Shown one piece after another: positions 36,492 through 47,183 of a stretch of DNA of 64,000 bases (its first letter is position 1; the number at the start of each line of letters is the position of its first letter). This stretch comes from Sclerodactyla briareus (lineage: Eukaryota > Echinodermata > Holothuroidea > Dendrochirotida > Sclerodactylidae). The position numbers and the translations under genes were made by a program. A model generated the notes under the pieces. The model searched no databases. It was not told the DNA's origin and was given only the letters and a program-made list of their open reading frames with translations. The stretch is taken from NCBI GenBank assembly GCA_026419785.1, contig JAODTK010005683.1, forward strand, positions 1-64,000, read 5' to 3'.

Positions 36492-36713
36492 AGCAAGCCA
36501 AAATATTGTCGCATGCGACAAAAAGTTCAACAAATTGCTTTTACACGGTACGACGAGATCGGGCACGATTTTTCAAGAAATCGCATGCGATTTTTGTCGC
36601 GGCCGATTTTTTCGCCGACATAAAAAGAGATTTACACGTTGCGACAAAAGTCGGGCCGAAAAGTCGGGGCGCGACAAAAGTCGGGCGAAAAAATCGTCTC
36701 ATTTAAATGAGCC

Positions 36714-38370
36714 TTTGATTTCCAACAGCGCGGCAACGGCACCGTATGAACGTATTTTTTTTCCAAGTTTGCAGACCACTTCGCCAGGCGTCCTGTAGTA
36801 AGGACGCTTTAGATAGATTTCCTACGTCAGGTACAATGTGCCAGTTGTCGGATGTGGATCGCACATTTTACGTTTGCGCGTTCGAGTATTGACCTTAAAA
36901 TTCCCGATTTCCATTGTTTAGAGCCTGCTGAATGATGACACTCGCTGGGCTCAAGTTCACGTCGTAGGGACACCGTGAAAAGTGAGTCACTCTCGTTGTG
37001 GATCGACGTCGTACTGCAGTTGGTGAGGTTGGTCGCATGCGCAGTAGGAATAGCATTGCGTCATGCGTTGCCGTTGCCGCGCCGTCGTGAAATCTACAGC
37101 TCCCTAATGCCAACTATAGGCTGCCAATAAGTGAATTTCGTATTACCGGAGTACTGTCAGAAAGTGTATAGGTCGTTGGAGAATCGAATAACACGGTATG
37201 ACGTCACCCACTGGTCACAGCAATCGCTTCGGCCCTGGAGCAGATGCCAGTAAAACGTCGTGGGTAGCCAAGTCTACCTGGATCCACTGGTTTCTGAAGA
37301 TTGCACAGAATAGAGTAATGATATGTTTTTCCCCTACCTATTAACGTGTAGGCCAATGTTACTAATCCTTGTTACTAATGTATGGAACCTCGGAGGGGGG
37401 GGGGGGGGGAGATTATTTAGGGTGGAGACAAACACTTAACACATCGTGCATGCATCCGCAAACTGCAATTTATGGATGATTTCATATTGCGAGCCCAATA
37501 AGGGTAGTCAACGATTTTGTTTTGTGTATGCTTCGAAAAGTTGAACTGAACTGAACACAGTGTGGCATAAAACCATTATAATCCAAATTTTACAATATCC
37601 CGATATCAGAAGCACTAACTATGTACTGCTTCATTGTGTCAAAATAGCTGATACGAGTAGTGGTTACACTCGGAGCGGCCAATGTAGCTACCAAAACATG
37701 TCATTACTCACGGTGTCCTCGAACTTCTGGCGCCCAGCCCCCAATTTCTTGCCCAGATTCAAGACCTCAAAGAGCGCAGCCCGATCAGGTCCGTGGTTCC
37801 AACCGTGAGCTACCGAAGAAGTAGACGCACTGATCTCAACGCTGGCGTCATTTTTAACGTTGAGACCGAACCTCTCGCAGCACGATCCTTTCTCGGAATC
37901 GACACCAAACAGGTCGCAGCCTGGGAGAAAAATTTGGAAAGACAGTTTCACCGGGATACGGAATATCGAATAAAGTACTTCCCAACAAACCCCCATCTTA
38001 CTGTGTTCTGACCGCTTGTTTCAACTGACCCCTCACCATTCTTGCTACCCCCATTGACGTAAATTGTATTCTGGTTTCTGGTTGTCAAGAGATATCCCGC
38101 ATATTAAACGTGCTGATATATATGTTTCAAGTGATTTGCATTATGTGCCTACCATGTGCCCCATTTACACTTTTATTGACATATTTTGGGACTGTCTTTC
38201 ATTCGCGTGGAATAATGTTCCTGTTTTTGATACTTCGCACTTACTGTTTTGAGACTCATTGTTTTAGGTGATGCCTTCTATTTTCTTTCTTTCTTCCCTC
38301 CTGTTCCATCCTACGGTCACATTTATAGCTCCCGTGTTTTAACGCTAAACATGACTACGTCAAATCGCGT
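36714..38370 (+). repeat. Tandem array unit 3 second part (copy c) and start of unit 4, internally deleted
   Basis: 36714-37100 matches 15361-15725. 37125-37400 then matches 16970-17215 (GGTATGACGTCACCCACTGG), and from 37436 the sequence matches 20045 onward (TTTATGGATGATTTC, GATACGAGTAGTGGTTACAC). The unit therefore continues into the next first part, which proves the head-to-tail order, but two blocks are missing. Similarity ends near 38370, just before the place where exon 1 would lie. A G run of about 16 is at 37394-37409. Confidence 0.8.
37712..38024 (-). CDS. Exon 2 of unrecognised secreted protein, unit 4 copy
   Basis: This is the third copy of the exon at 20316-20636. It starts after CAG at 38025 and ends ACC|GTGAGT. 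The conserved frame is visible as LRPVWCRFRERIVLRE, then NDASVEISASTSSVA, then AGRQKFEDT with small shifts. No exon 1 is found upstream because the repeat unit is broken off. It is probably not expressed as a complete gene. Confidence 0.4.
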
Positions 38371-39456
38371 TTTGTGTGGTAGAACGTAGGACAAAGCCCG
38401 TCCCTCTCGGTTATATTAACCTTCTCTAGACGCCCAGTCCCGGAATCCACCGTAATGTGGTAACACACGACGAAAGCTCTGGTGAAACCCTCAATAGGTT
38501 TCATAAGTGTTTTTCCGAAGCAATGATTTGAGAGCGTCGATTCCACTGTGGTGCAGCCGCCCTCTTTGCGTTCAAACGCTAATACCTAAGGACTATGGAA
38601 CGTTTGTAATTATTAGGGACCGGTTGGTTGATTTAACTCACGTTGATTTAAATCACTGATTTAAATGCGTGATTTGAATCACATGATTTAGAAAAAAATC
38701 ACTGATTTGAATCACTTTTTGAAAGATTTCCCTCTTTTGTCCAAGAAAAGTTGAGTTAAAGTGAAATCAATCATTGGATGAACCTATAAAACAAACGAAA
38801 ATATACACTGCGAATGATTCTACACATGTATGTATCCCTCCCCTAACCTTCAATAATCTCACAGCATTTCACAAGATTAGGTACACTCTTTTCAAATCAC
38901 ATGTGTTTCATCATTGTGTTTTGGCTGGCATTTCCATGCTCTGATGGAGGAAATGTTAGGCTCTCTCTCACCTTATGCCATGGTGCTTTCATAAGATAGT
39001 TTATTATGATGGAAACAGGGGCAGTATAGCCGTACTGTACTAAAATAGGCCTAATATGGAATGAGGCAGTATTCTCTTCATTAATAAGTTTGCATATTAT
39101 CGACCACAGGAATATTCTGAAAATATGAGCTGACTGATTTATATCTATGATCCGAAAACAATGATTAGAAAACTGTCTGGTGCCACTGTGCATACATTAT
39201 AGCAAGACAAAATTACGTTAGGTTTGGACTTACCAAATTTAATTTATATTTGTGTTATATTGTTGCCACTATGCATAGGGCCATGAAGCAATGCACCTAT
39301 CCAGATAAACTTTCAAGAACAATTCAGGAAATGAAAGAATTACCATAACAACAATTAAACCTCAGTGAACCTAATGCTTGGTGGGCAAGGTGGCATTATC
39401 CCGCTCCCATTAATTTGAATCGTGTTGAGGGCATATTATGATATGCCTGGGCAAGC
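38371..39456. other. No gene seen; GATTTAAATCA-type repeat
   Basis: At about 38628-38715 there are seven or so imperfect copies of an 11-base palindromic motif, GATTTAAATCA or GATTTGAATCA, in tandem. The rest is AT-rich with a 98-codon minus-strand frame (38897-39193) that has no recognisable domain. Confidence 0.5.
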
Positions 39457-39610
39457 ATATATATCTATATATTATATATATATATATATATACTCTATAT
39501 AGAGATATATATATATATATATTATATTATATATAATATATATATCTATTATATATATAGCTATATATGTATATTATATATATATATCTATATGATATAT
39601 TTAGATATAT
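39457..39610. repeat. (TA)n microsatellite
   Basis: This is about 150 bases of TA alternation with scattered C and G (CTATAT, AGATAT). Confidence 0.9.
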
Positions 39611-39844
39611 GCTGGTGAGAGGTTATATTGATTCAGGGGACCTGGGTCATTAGGGCCGCGATTGTCGTGTTGTAAATTGGTTTTTGGGATTTTTGGATGT
39701 GGTTCCCGTCATAGTTTCCAACAAGACCAATTACCGTCGATTTCTCCAGTTTTCTCTGGTGTCACGGAGGATTCGTTCCAGAGAGCTTGTAGTTAGCAGG
39801 AAACATGCAAAGCTACGGCGATCGATATCATTGACTGTACGTAC

Positions 39845-39927
39845 ATCAAAGATACAAAACGGGCCTCCAACTCGGTGGGCACAGATAGCCCGACGAAAAT
39901 CACCAACGCAATCAGTCGACAGATCAT
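39845..39927 (-). CDS. Possible signal-peptide exon
   Basis: The minus-strand ATG opens MICRLIALVIFVGLSVPTEL, an acceptable secretion signal with a Ser-Val-Pro-Thr cleavage-like region. It is followed 27 codons in by a good donor, TTTGAT|GTACGT (phase 2). It lies where the first exon of an array unit could be, but its sequence is unlike the exon 1 copies at 21.1 and 29.4 kb. With no second exon identified, this is only a candidate. The frame also stays open upstream to 40233 through a hairpin, which weakens the case. Confidence 0.25.
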
Positions 39928-40109
39928 TGTGAAAGCTAGTGTGCTACAAGAACCGCTCTCAGGTTTATGAGGAATGTTCACCGACGAGACTATAATATAG
40001 CAGGCTGGTGATGCCAAAGATGAGATATACATCGACGCAGTATCGCATCGTCTCGATGTTATTTGGCTGGTCTTATCTCGACTGAATCTTCCACAGTCTA
40101 AGACCTGTG

Positions 40110-40196
40110 TCACACCCAGAATCAGATGAGCGCGACCCCCCAAATGACATCCGACCGCTGGTCGGCTTGTCATTTTAGTGGTTGTGACATGCGTTA
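40110..40196. repeat. Hairpin (foldback) sequence
   Basis: The core AATGAC-AT-CCGACC-GCT-GGTCGG-CTT-GTCATT (40143-40175) is an inverted repeat. GTGTCACACC on the left and GGTTGTGAC on the right extend the pairing loosely. It is probably the remains of a MITE-like element. Confidence 0.6.
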
Positions 40197-40649
40197 ACGG
40201 CGGCGGATTTTGAAGCCGTCGAATATTGAACACGCGGGGGAGGGGGAAGAGGGGAGGTCAGAGATGGCGGCATGGTGGTGCAGCTCCTCTGAATGAGGGG
40301 AATATTCAGAAATCACTAAGGAAGTTTCGAGGATAGTTGGTCAACTGATCAGGAACAATGCCCGTAAGCAATGGTTAACGGCCGGCCTGGGAGGGGGTCA
40401 GTTCTCCTCAGTTTCTCAGTTATGTAGGGGGAGGGAGGATGAAAACACCTTAAAAAAATAAGCGTGTGTAGAGCGATGTCGATAGGTTTTTCGGGATACC
40501 CCCCCCCCCATTCAAGCTCGCTGCCCATTTGGGTATGATGAGGATATTTTGGACTGAGTTATTAGTTGTGCTAATTCTATTCCCTGGAGCCATGCTGGGT
40601 CCTCTATCTCTTGAGGTATATTTCAATCTGCGATGGGAAGAATTTGGCG
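40197..40649. other. No gene seen
   Basis: This is a G-rich stretch (GGGGGAGGGGGAAG near 40236) and a C run at 40500-40509. It has no recognisable exon, and the sequence leads into the LINE. Confidence 0.35.
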
Positions 40650-43600
40650 ATGGATGAATCGGCGTGAGGTTAGCAAACAAGTGGCGTACATGGTGCAAGT
40701 TAGCGAAGCGTGATCATCGGTGCGCGGCAGGCCTGCCGTCAGATAGTGCAGAGGCCCGAACCCGGAGTAGCGCCTGGGGAGGCTGCCTTTTCATATGGCG
40801 TAAAATCCCGAGCACCTCCCTCCGCAAGTTCGCGACTAGGTGTCACCCTAGGTCGGTGTTTCGGGGTTGCAAATGCGAGGTCCGTGCTCTCCGAAATGGT
40901 CCTTGTTGGTGTCTTGTCGATGCCGTGGGTTTTCCACTTGCCCTGCCTTTGTCCTCCTTTCTTACTACTTTCAATTATCATGGTTATTCAGTTTCCCGTA
41001 CGACTAACACCTACTGCAGCCCCTCATGTGACATCTGGTTCTCTTTTCTCTTTCTCTCGGCGAATATACGTAGGCTCCACCGCAACTCAGTCATATCCAC
41101 CAACTCCTCCTGGCCCAGAATCCTCAATCTACTCTTTTACTGAAACACAGATTAAATCTCCTCTCGATGTAACACATCTCCAGTGTCCCCGCTACATTCT
41201 TCATGCATTGTTTTCATTTCGAGGCTGGAGTGTGCGCTTTTTGTCCAACTCCCGCATCCCTGTCGCCGCCTTCTGAATTTGGACCGCTGTTGTGGCTGAA
41301 TTTCAACTTCTCTGGTTCAAGTCTCCTTCCTCGTTTGATGAGGTGTTCGTGTGTCTTTACCGTTCGCCCAATTGTAATAAACCACGAGCCTATTCTCGCA
41401 TCTCCCTCTGCTGTTGAAGTACTAATTCAAAATACAACGACTGTGCAATTGTTTTTTTATACTGGTGATTTCAAGTCATATGCATAATGATCCTCATACA
41501 CTGTCACCGCTCTGATAGAGCCGGTATTGGAGGAGAGTCTTTTGCTATTACCAATGGTCTCACCAACCTCATCAATTCTCCATCCGTATCCCAGATCGGG
41601 GCCGCGGACTCTGCTAACTTGTTAGATCTTTTTTCTCACTACTCCGTCAGCCCCTTATTTACAGTCCAGCCACAGTCTCTGCCCCTATTGGCTCCTTTGA
41701 CCATTGCCTCATTACTCCAAAGCCTACTGGTTTTGGTCTTTCGGAGATTTTTTCAGCCCGTCCTTTGGGAGAAATTAACCTTTCTTCAAATGACCCACTC
41801 GACCTCTTCTTCTTCTTTTTACGGAAATCGTTCTTTTGGGAATGAACACTCTTATTCCCAACACTTTAAGATCAGCTCCTTTTCACACCTTCATGGTTCA
41901 CCCATCAAGTCTCCTGCCTTCCATTAGAAGAACCGACTTTATCGAGCCTTGGCTATCTTCCCTTTCACCTGATTCCGTCGATCTAGTAACTGCTCGAAGT
42001 GTGTGTTCTGAGACTATCGATGAGTCAAAAAAACTTTCATTCCACGTAGGCTAATACCGTTCTGCCTGCCCTTCTGGTAGTCGTTCCATTTGGTCGCTGG
42101 CCAAATCTGTGTCCCAGAATTTCGTCCTTCCAAATTCCCTCCGCTGGTTAACCTGATGGCTCTTCGGCCAGTAATGCCACTTCTAAAGCTAATACGTTTG
42201 CCAGCTATTCTCTCTAATTCCACTATAACCAGATGCCATCCTCCTCTATCTTTTGCCAGCTTTACGTAAAACGATCTTGAATGTTGTTTCCACCAACTCG
42301 CTTGGTCGCCCAAACACTCAATAGTTTTAGAAATTACTAAAGCATCTGGTCCTGCTGGCAATGCCTCCCTATAGTCCTCCTGAAGTGTGCCCCCGAACTG
42401 CGCCTATCCTTACACGCTTTACCATCTTTATTGTCATGGGATGCTAACCCTTCTTGTGTGGACACATGCTAATGTCTGCCCAGTCCCTAAAAGGGTGACA
42501 ATCCAACCCCTTCCAATTACAGGCCGAATGCCATCACCTCGGTTCTCTCCGAAGTTATGGAACTATAGATAACAAGCAGGTTTGACTTTCTTGAGTTTCA
42601 CCTCTCATCAGTTGACCACCGTATGGTTTCCGGCACTGGCCGATCTACTGTGGACCTACTATCTTTTGTCACCAATCAGTGGTCCCAAGCATTGAATTTT
42701 TCCGTGAAAGTAGGGCTATGCCCTATATCTCAAAGGCCTTTGACCGTGTTTAGCACGCCGGACTCCTTGCCAAATAACCTTCATTTGGTTTCAGCCGCCT
42801 TCTAATTTCCTGGCCTGCCAGTTTTTCTTACCGGTCGCTCTATCTCTGTTCGTGTTGACGGTGCTCTCTCCGAGACCTTCCTTATCAATGCTGGTGTTCC
42901 TCAAGGTTGTGTTTGCTCTCCTAAACTCTTACTCAGTTTCATCAATGATCGTCTTAGCTCTACCTCCTATAGTATTAACTCTTTTGCTGATGATTCTACC
43001 CTTCACCACTCTCTGTGCTTTCCTCGTCCCCAGAAGCGGAACGATTTTTGTCTATAACAGTTCCCTAGTTGCCAATCAGCTGAACAATGATCTTCATTCT
43101 ATTTTGAACTGGGGCACTGCTAATCTGGTTACCTTCAACCAATCTAAAACTCAGAACTTGCTGATTTCTGGTCGGCGTGTTTTCGATGCACCAGCTCTTT
43201 TCATGGCTGACCAGTCTAATCCTCCGTCTACTTCTCTTAATATCCTTGGTATGGGTGAAAAAAAAAAAAAAATCAGGAACAACCTGTCCTGGAACTCTCA
43301 TATCAGTCTATCGCTACTACTGCCTTCAGAAAGTTGGGCTTCTTATTTCGCGCAAGTAAATACTTCACCTCACAACAGCTAATTATGCTTTACAAAGCCC
43401 AAACTCGCTCCCTAATGGAATATGGTTGCCATATTTGGGGGGGCTTCGCCATCTTCCAATGTCCTTGATCGTTGCCAGAGAGAGGCCCATTGTTCCTCAA
43501 CGATGATTCATCATCTTACCTCCTACTTCAGGTCATCTTATCCCATCGCAGATCTGTTCATCTCTCCGCTCCTTTACCGTTACTGTTATGGTCAATGCTC

Positions 43601-43950
43601 TTCTGAGCTTTGGGGATGCTGTTCCTCCTTTACTCGAGGTTACTCGCCAGACTCGCTCTTTTTCTTTCAGCCACCCGTTTCGGTTGCAATATTCCACGTT
43701 CATCGCACCGAAACTACGCTCGCTCCTTTTTCCTTCCACTTCGCGTGCCTGGAATAGGCCTCCATCGGGATGTATTTCCTCTGATTTTGACCCCAGGCGG
43801 TTTCAAGGTTAAATCAACAAGCTGGATCTCTCCCTCTTTTATTTTAATCTCTTGTGGTTGGGGGTTGCCTCTTTTTGTGTAGGCAATTATGAGGAGCTTC
43901 CCACATGTCACGTTGTTAAAATAAAAAAAAAAATATAAAAAAAAAAAACA
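40650..43950 (+). mobile_element. Jockey-type LINE, near full length, degraded, poly-A tail
   Basis: Reading across frames gives an endonuclease and reverse transcriptase in order. EFGPLLW is followed by CLYRSPNCNKPRAYS (about 41280-41400), and GDF in the GDFNVH position of the endonuclease lies at about 41467. GSFDHCLIT for the SDH motif is at about 41690. ASGPDG-type linker residues (SKASGPAGN) lie at about 42340, TGDLLSF-like at about 42655, AFDRVWHAGLL-like at about 42740, and INAGVPQGCVCSPKLLL then SFADDSTLH (catalytic) at about 42885-43005. SWNSHIS, then LMEYGCHIWGGASPSS lie at about 43290-43450, and a C-terminal SRAWNRPPSGC is at about 43735. A-rich tail at 43920-43950. Motif style resembles Jockey/BS elements. 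Several frameshifts and stops make it inactive. Confidence 0.85.
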
Positions 43951-44089
43951 CTACGGACGGTTTGTGTTAGTATTCAACTGGTGCGTTCTGTGATTACGCC
44001 TTCTGCTACTTCCAGAAGTTCAACAACACCCTTAATGGACCACTACCCAAGGAGCCTTACAGTACTTCAAAGAAACTCAATTGATCTTG

Positions 44090-44650
44090 CGGCAGGCGAT
44101 GCATTTCACCAATTTTGTATAATTTCATGAAATGGACCCAAATATCCCTGAACAATTTGAAGGTACCGCTGTAAGACCATCATTATGAACAAATGTCAGC
44201 ACTGCACCACACTGAGCCTTGGGTCCTAATCCATGGGCAACGGAAGGTACGGGTAATAGACCATCATTATGATCCAACATCGGCAATGTGCTACAAAATT
44301 TGTAAGAGACAAAAGATTTTGCGTAATTTCATATACTAGGTCCTAGGAGGCCCAATATTCCAAACACCCCCGATCGCCCTCTACCCGAAGGCCATCACAT
44401 GTACGTTGAAGGAACGCAATTAAAGCTTCGTGGAGAGATGCATTTTCAAGTACCAAAATTCCCTGAACACCCGAAGGTATGGCTGTTCCCCATCTTATGA
44501 CTGAACATCAACACTGTGCACCAAAATTTGTAGGAGTAAGGTTTGTCATAGGAAATTTTACAGACACATAATGGCCTGTATTGTTCCTTGATCTTTGACC
44601 TTGACATGGCCAAACATGTTTCCATGGGTCAACGAACCATTGTGTCCAAA
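44090..44650 (+). repeat. Degenerate tandem monomers (GAAGGTA...CATCATTATGA family)
   Basis: Related blocks start at about 44158 (GAAGGTACCGCTGTAAGACC), 44242 (GGAAGGTACGGGTAATAGACC, quoted without its last base) and 44481 (CGAAGGTATGGCTG). Each is followed by ATCATTATGA-type and GCAATGTGC/CACTGTGCACCAAAATTTG words. More monomers of the family are present at 58760-59720. They look like decayed satellite, with no coding frame. Confidence 0.6.
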
Positions 44651-44754
44651 TTTGGTCGATATTCATCACAGAATGACTGTTTGGGAGTAAAAAGGCAATT
44701 GTTGACACACTGATTAGGTAGAGTAGAGTACAGTAGAGCAGAGGGTCAGCCAAT

Positions 44755-44794
44755 ATAGATAGTAGATAGATAGATAGATGATAGATAGATAGAT

Positions 44795-44860
<66 letters not shown>
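44755..44860. repeat. (GATA)n microsatellite
   Basis: This is about 105 bases of GATA with occasional GATG interruptions. In duplicate copy 2 the same site has expanded into two separate tracts (59908-60100 and 61372-61555). Confidence 0.9.
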
Positions 44861-45919
44861 TGGCTAGTTGTTGGCCTACCATCCGTCAATTAATGATGGA
44901 GGGATAGAGTCCCACAGCTGGTTGAGCTGAAAACTGGATTGAGATTGGTCGATTGCTAGTTGTTGGCCTACCATCCGTCAATTAATGATGTATCAAGTTC
45001 ACCGGGGTGACCACATAGAACTGCAACGATTGAAAAAAGTATTCTATTCAGTCTATTGTCGCAGTTTACAACCCCCAATTTCTGGGTTGTATTATAGGTG
45101 CGGACAGGTGCGAATCCTACTGTGTCATAAAATGTCGTTCGCTAAAGTCTATCTGAATATTCAGTTGACACTCGACTGTATATTCCTTGTTGAACTAACC
45201 AAAGCGTTTCATTCCAAGCAGTCAGAGCGCATCTCTCTATTACCCAAGCTATGTAATGAAAGTACGTGTTTTCTTTCTTAATTATTAGCACACCGACCCT
45301 TCCGGGAAGTCAGAACAACGTCATAGTAAGAAGCGGACCATCAATTTGGATCATCATGCTGCCTGGATTTCCTTTTAAGCAGAGTATTACCACTCGAAGA
45401 AATTGTATTTCGTAAGTGTTGAGGTCTCGAAACAAGCAGTTAGGCAGGTAAGTAGTACGAGATTGGAATAATACAAACACACGAAGAAACATTCGCTTGC
45501 TTGTGCAGCCTGCTGTTACCCACACGTTTCAACAATTTATTCACCAGCATAACTCAAATTTCATCGCGCCGCGTCGCGTCGCGTTGCACCGCGTATCAAA
45601 ACGATGTCATGATCCATTGAACCTACTATTGTACGGATTTCGCATGCAACTTTCCGACTTTCGAATGAAACCTTCAACACTCAGTTAAAATGTTTTGCCA
45701 GATTCAACCAATGCCTTGCCCGTATCTATTTTTATTATTTTGCTTTGAGGTCATACTCCTGTGTGAATAATGATTACGGATACATGGAAATGTCAAGATT
45801 TGTCAAGCGTCAAGCGTAAAGATTTGTGTAGCTGCGTACATATACTCCTTACGCATGTACAGGTATATAAATCCTGAGAGGCTTGCAAAAAAAAAGTGAA
45901 CGAAAACGTCAGTACATAC

Positions 45920-45947
45920 CGTTGTTCGAAGAGAGGAACGTAACAAA
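45920..45947 (-). CDS. Short cytoplasmic exon of Ig-like membrane receptor
   Basis: On the minus strand a very good acceptor, TTCTTTTTCCTCAG, is followed by 28 bases and a good donor, ACG|GTATGT. Joined to the phase-1 end of the transmembrane exon (47043-47183) it gives V-CYVPLFEQ-R directly after the membrane segment, so the frame is kept. Short symmetrical or near-symmetrical tail exons are common in Ig-superfamily receptors. The second copy is at 62538-62565 with the same donor but an altered acceptor. The exon leaves in phase 2; the next exon was not identified. Confidence 0.5.
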
Positions 45948-46650
45948 CTGAGGAAAAAGAATACAATTCACCAGTCTGAACCGACAGGCAAAAACAATTT
46001 TTAATGATCAGACTGTGAACATTAGCTGAATCACCGTACTGTTCGTATAGACCACTATAGTTCTCAACATCGCCTCATGAGAGTCATTGTCGCAATAATA
46101 AGCTGACTACTCATTGAAGTATACAGAACTACATAAATTATGGATACATCTCCTCCACAGTCCTATGTCGTGTCGGGATAGACAAAACCGAACGGCAAAT
46201 AAACGGTATACACATTTTTGTACGATGTCTGGAATGGATAACATAGCACGAGATTGTTTTCCCCCAGAAAACTAACAAAAAAAAAGCGCCTGAATGTTAG
46301 AATTTTATCAATTTCATTAACCAGATACTGCGTCCAATGAGGCTAAAAATACAAAAACATTTGTTTCCATTGTAAGCCACGGCGTGTTGTCATAGAACAA
46401 TACTGATATTCGTAAGCATGCAAGATTGAAAGTAATTCGTACACGCTGGTCTGCGTGTTACACGACGTTTCGTGTTGCCGGTTCACGTATGTAGAATGGG
46501 CTGCCTTCTGGTACCCGCCAGCAACGACGATTTATACCTCTAAGTAGCTTCTCAGTCTCACCTTCCTTCTGCTATAAAGCGCAGGCATAACGCATAGATC
46601 TCTCTGAATATGCGCTATATTCATCATAATATTATTACTATATGACTTCG

Positions 46651-46700
46651 TTATTGTATTGTATTGTATTGTATTGTATTGTATTGTATTGTATTGTATT
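46651..46700. repeat. (TATTG)n pentanucleotide repeat
   Basis: Ten tandem TATTG units. The corresponding place in duplicate copy 2 (63546-63600) has an imperfect, shorter version mixed with TATCG. Confidence 0.95.
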
Positions 46701-47042
46701 GGTCAAATTGATGTGTACGCTCATCAGCATCCATCCACTCCATGTGTACGTTTTCTTTGTGCCCTATACCTTATCTGATAGGTTCACCCAAGTCATTGAT
46801 TCGCTATGCACTTGGTGATAGGACTGACACTGATACAGTATGCATAATCTGAAATATATTACTTGTCCGTCTCCGTTTTTCAGCTAGTTGATATTATGTA
46901 CACCCCATAAGCTGATAAGCGTCAGCAACTGGTTATTTCTTGCTCCCAAATTCTTGGGGATTTCGAAGGGCATTAACTGAGTGTGAACAATTTGCACTAA
47001 TAAAGTCAGGCCCCAAGCGATATTCAGATATGCAGTACATAC

Positions 47043-47183
47043 CTTTTAATATAACTCCTACCGCCGCAACGATCGTGATGAACATGACTACTGATGCCCA
47101 AATTTTCACAACTACCAAAAAGTCGTATTCGCTTTCTTCATCTCTTTCGAATGCACTGACTGGATCATCTGTTGTTTCGTGTG
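47043..47183 (-). CDS. Stalk and transmembrane exon of Ig-like membrane receptor
   Basis: On the minus strand the acceptor TTTTGCTTCTGCCTGCAG precedes a 141-nt open exon ending AAAAG|GTATGT. Both ends are phase 1, typical of Ig-superfamily exons. It encodes an acidic stalk (HETTDDPVSAFERDEESEY) followed by about 23 hydrophobic residues (VVKIWASVVMFITIVAAVGV then ILK), a single-pass membrane segment. The Ig-like exon at 51861-52199 ends in phase 1 (CCA G|GTGAG), so a direct join gives VLVP-A-HETTDD without a frame break. The exon is intact. Its copy at the end of the window (63983-64000) is cut off. Confidence 0.6.

Larger units (their letters stand above)
33139..36713. mobile_element. 3.6 kb DNA element with terminal inverted repeats, inserted at TTTAA
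   Basis: The left end reads GGCTCATTTCACGATGCG then ATTTTTTGGCCCAACTTTT. The right end, on the minus strand, reads GGCTCATTTAAATGAGACG then ATTTTTTCGCCCGACTTTT. It is flanked by TTTAA (33134-33138) and TTTGA (36714-36718). Unit 1 has the uninterrupted site (AGAGCTTTAAGATTCACA, 15351-15368), and both flanks align to it. Subterminal regions repeat TTTTACACGGTACGA, GTTCAACAAA and GCGACAAA, including a perfect 28-bp palindrome at 36464-36491. No transposase is recognisable, so it looks non-autonomous. A TTAA-like target recalls piggyBac-type elements, but that is only an analogy. Confidence 0.7.
43951..47183 (+). repeat. Segmental duplication, copy 1 (partner at 58.54-64.0 kb)
   Basis: It begins immediately after the LINE tail (TACGGACGGTTTGTGTTAG) and is colinear with 58541 onward in the same orientation. 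Anchors are GCTACTTCCAGAAGTTCA, TTTGAAGGTACCGC, the GATA tract, TTTCTGGGTTGTA-TATAGGTG, the cytoplasmic exon, CATCTCCTCCACAGTCCTATG, the TATTG tract, TCATCAGCATCCATCCAC and ACCTTTTAATATAACTCCTA. Copy 2 is longer because of an expanded GATA region and a LINE insertion. Confidence 0.85.

Noticed and set aside
39793-40233. 146-codon minus-strand frame
   Set aside because: Its first half runs through a hairpin repeat (40110-40196). Only the terminal signal-peptide-like part was kept, as a weak candidate exon.
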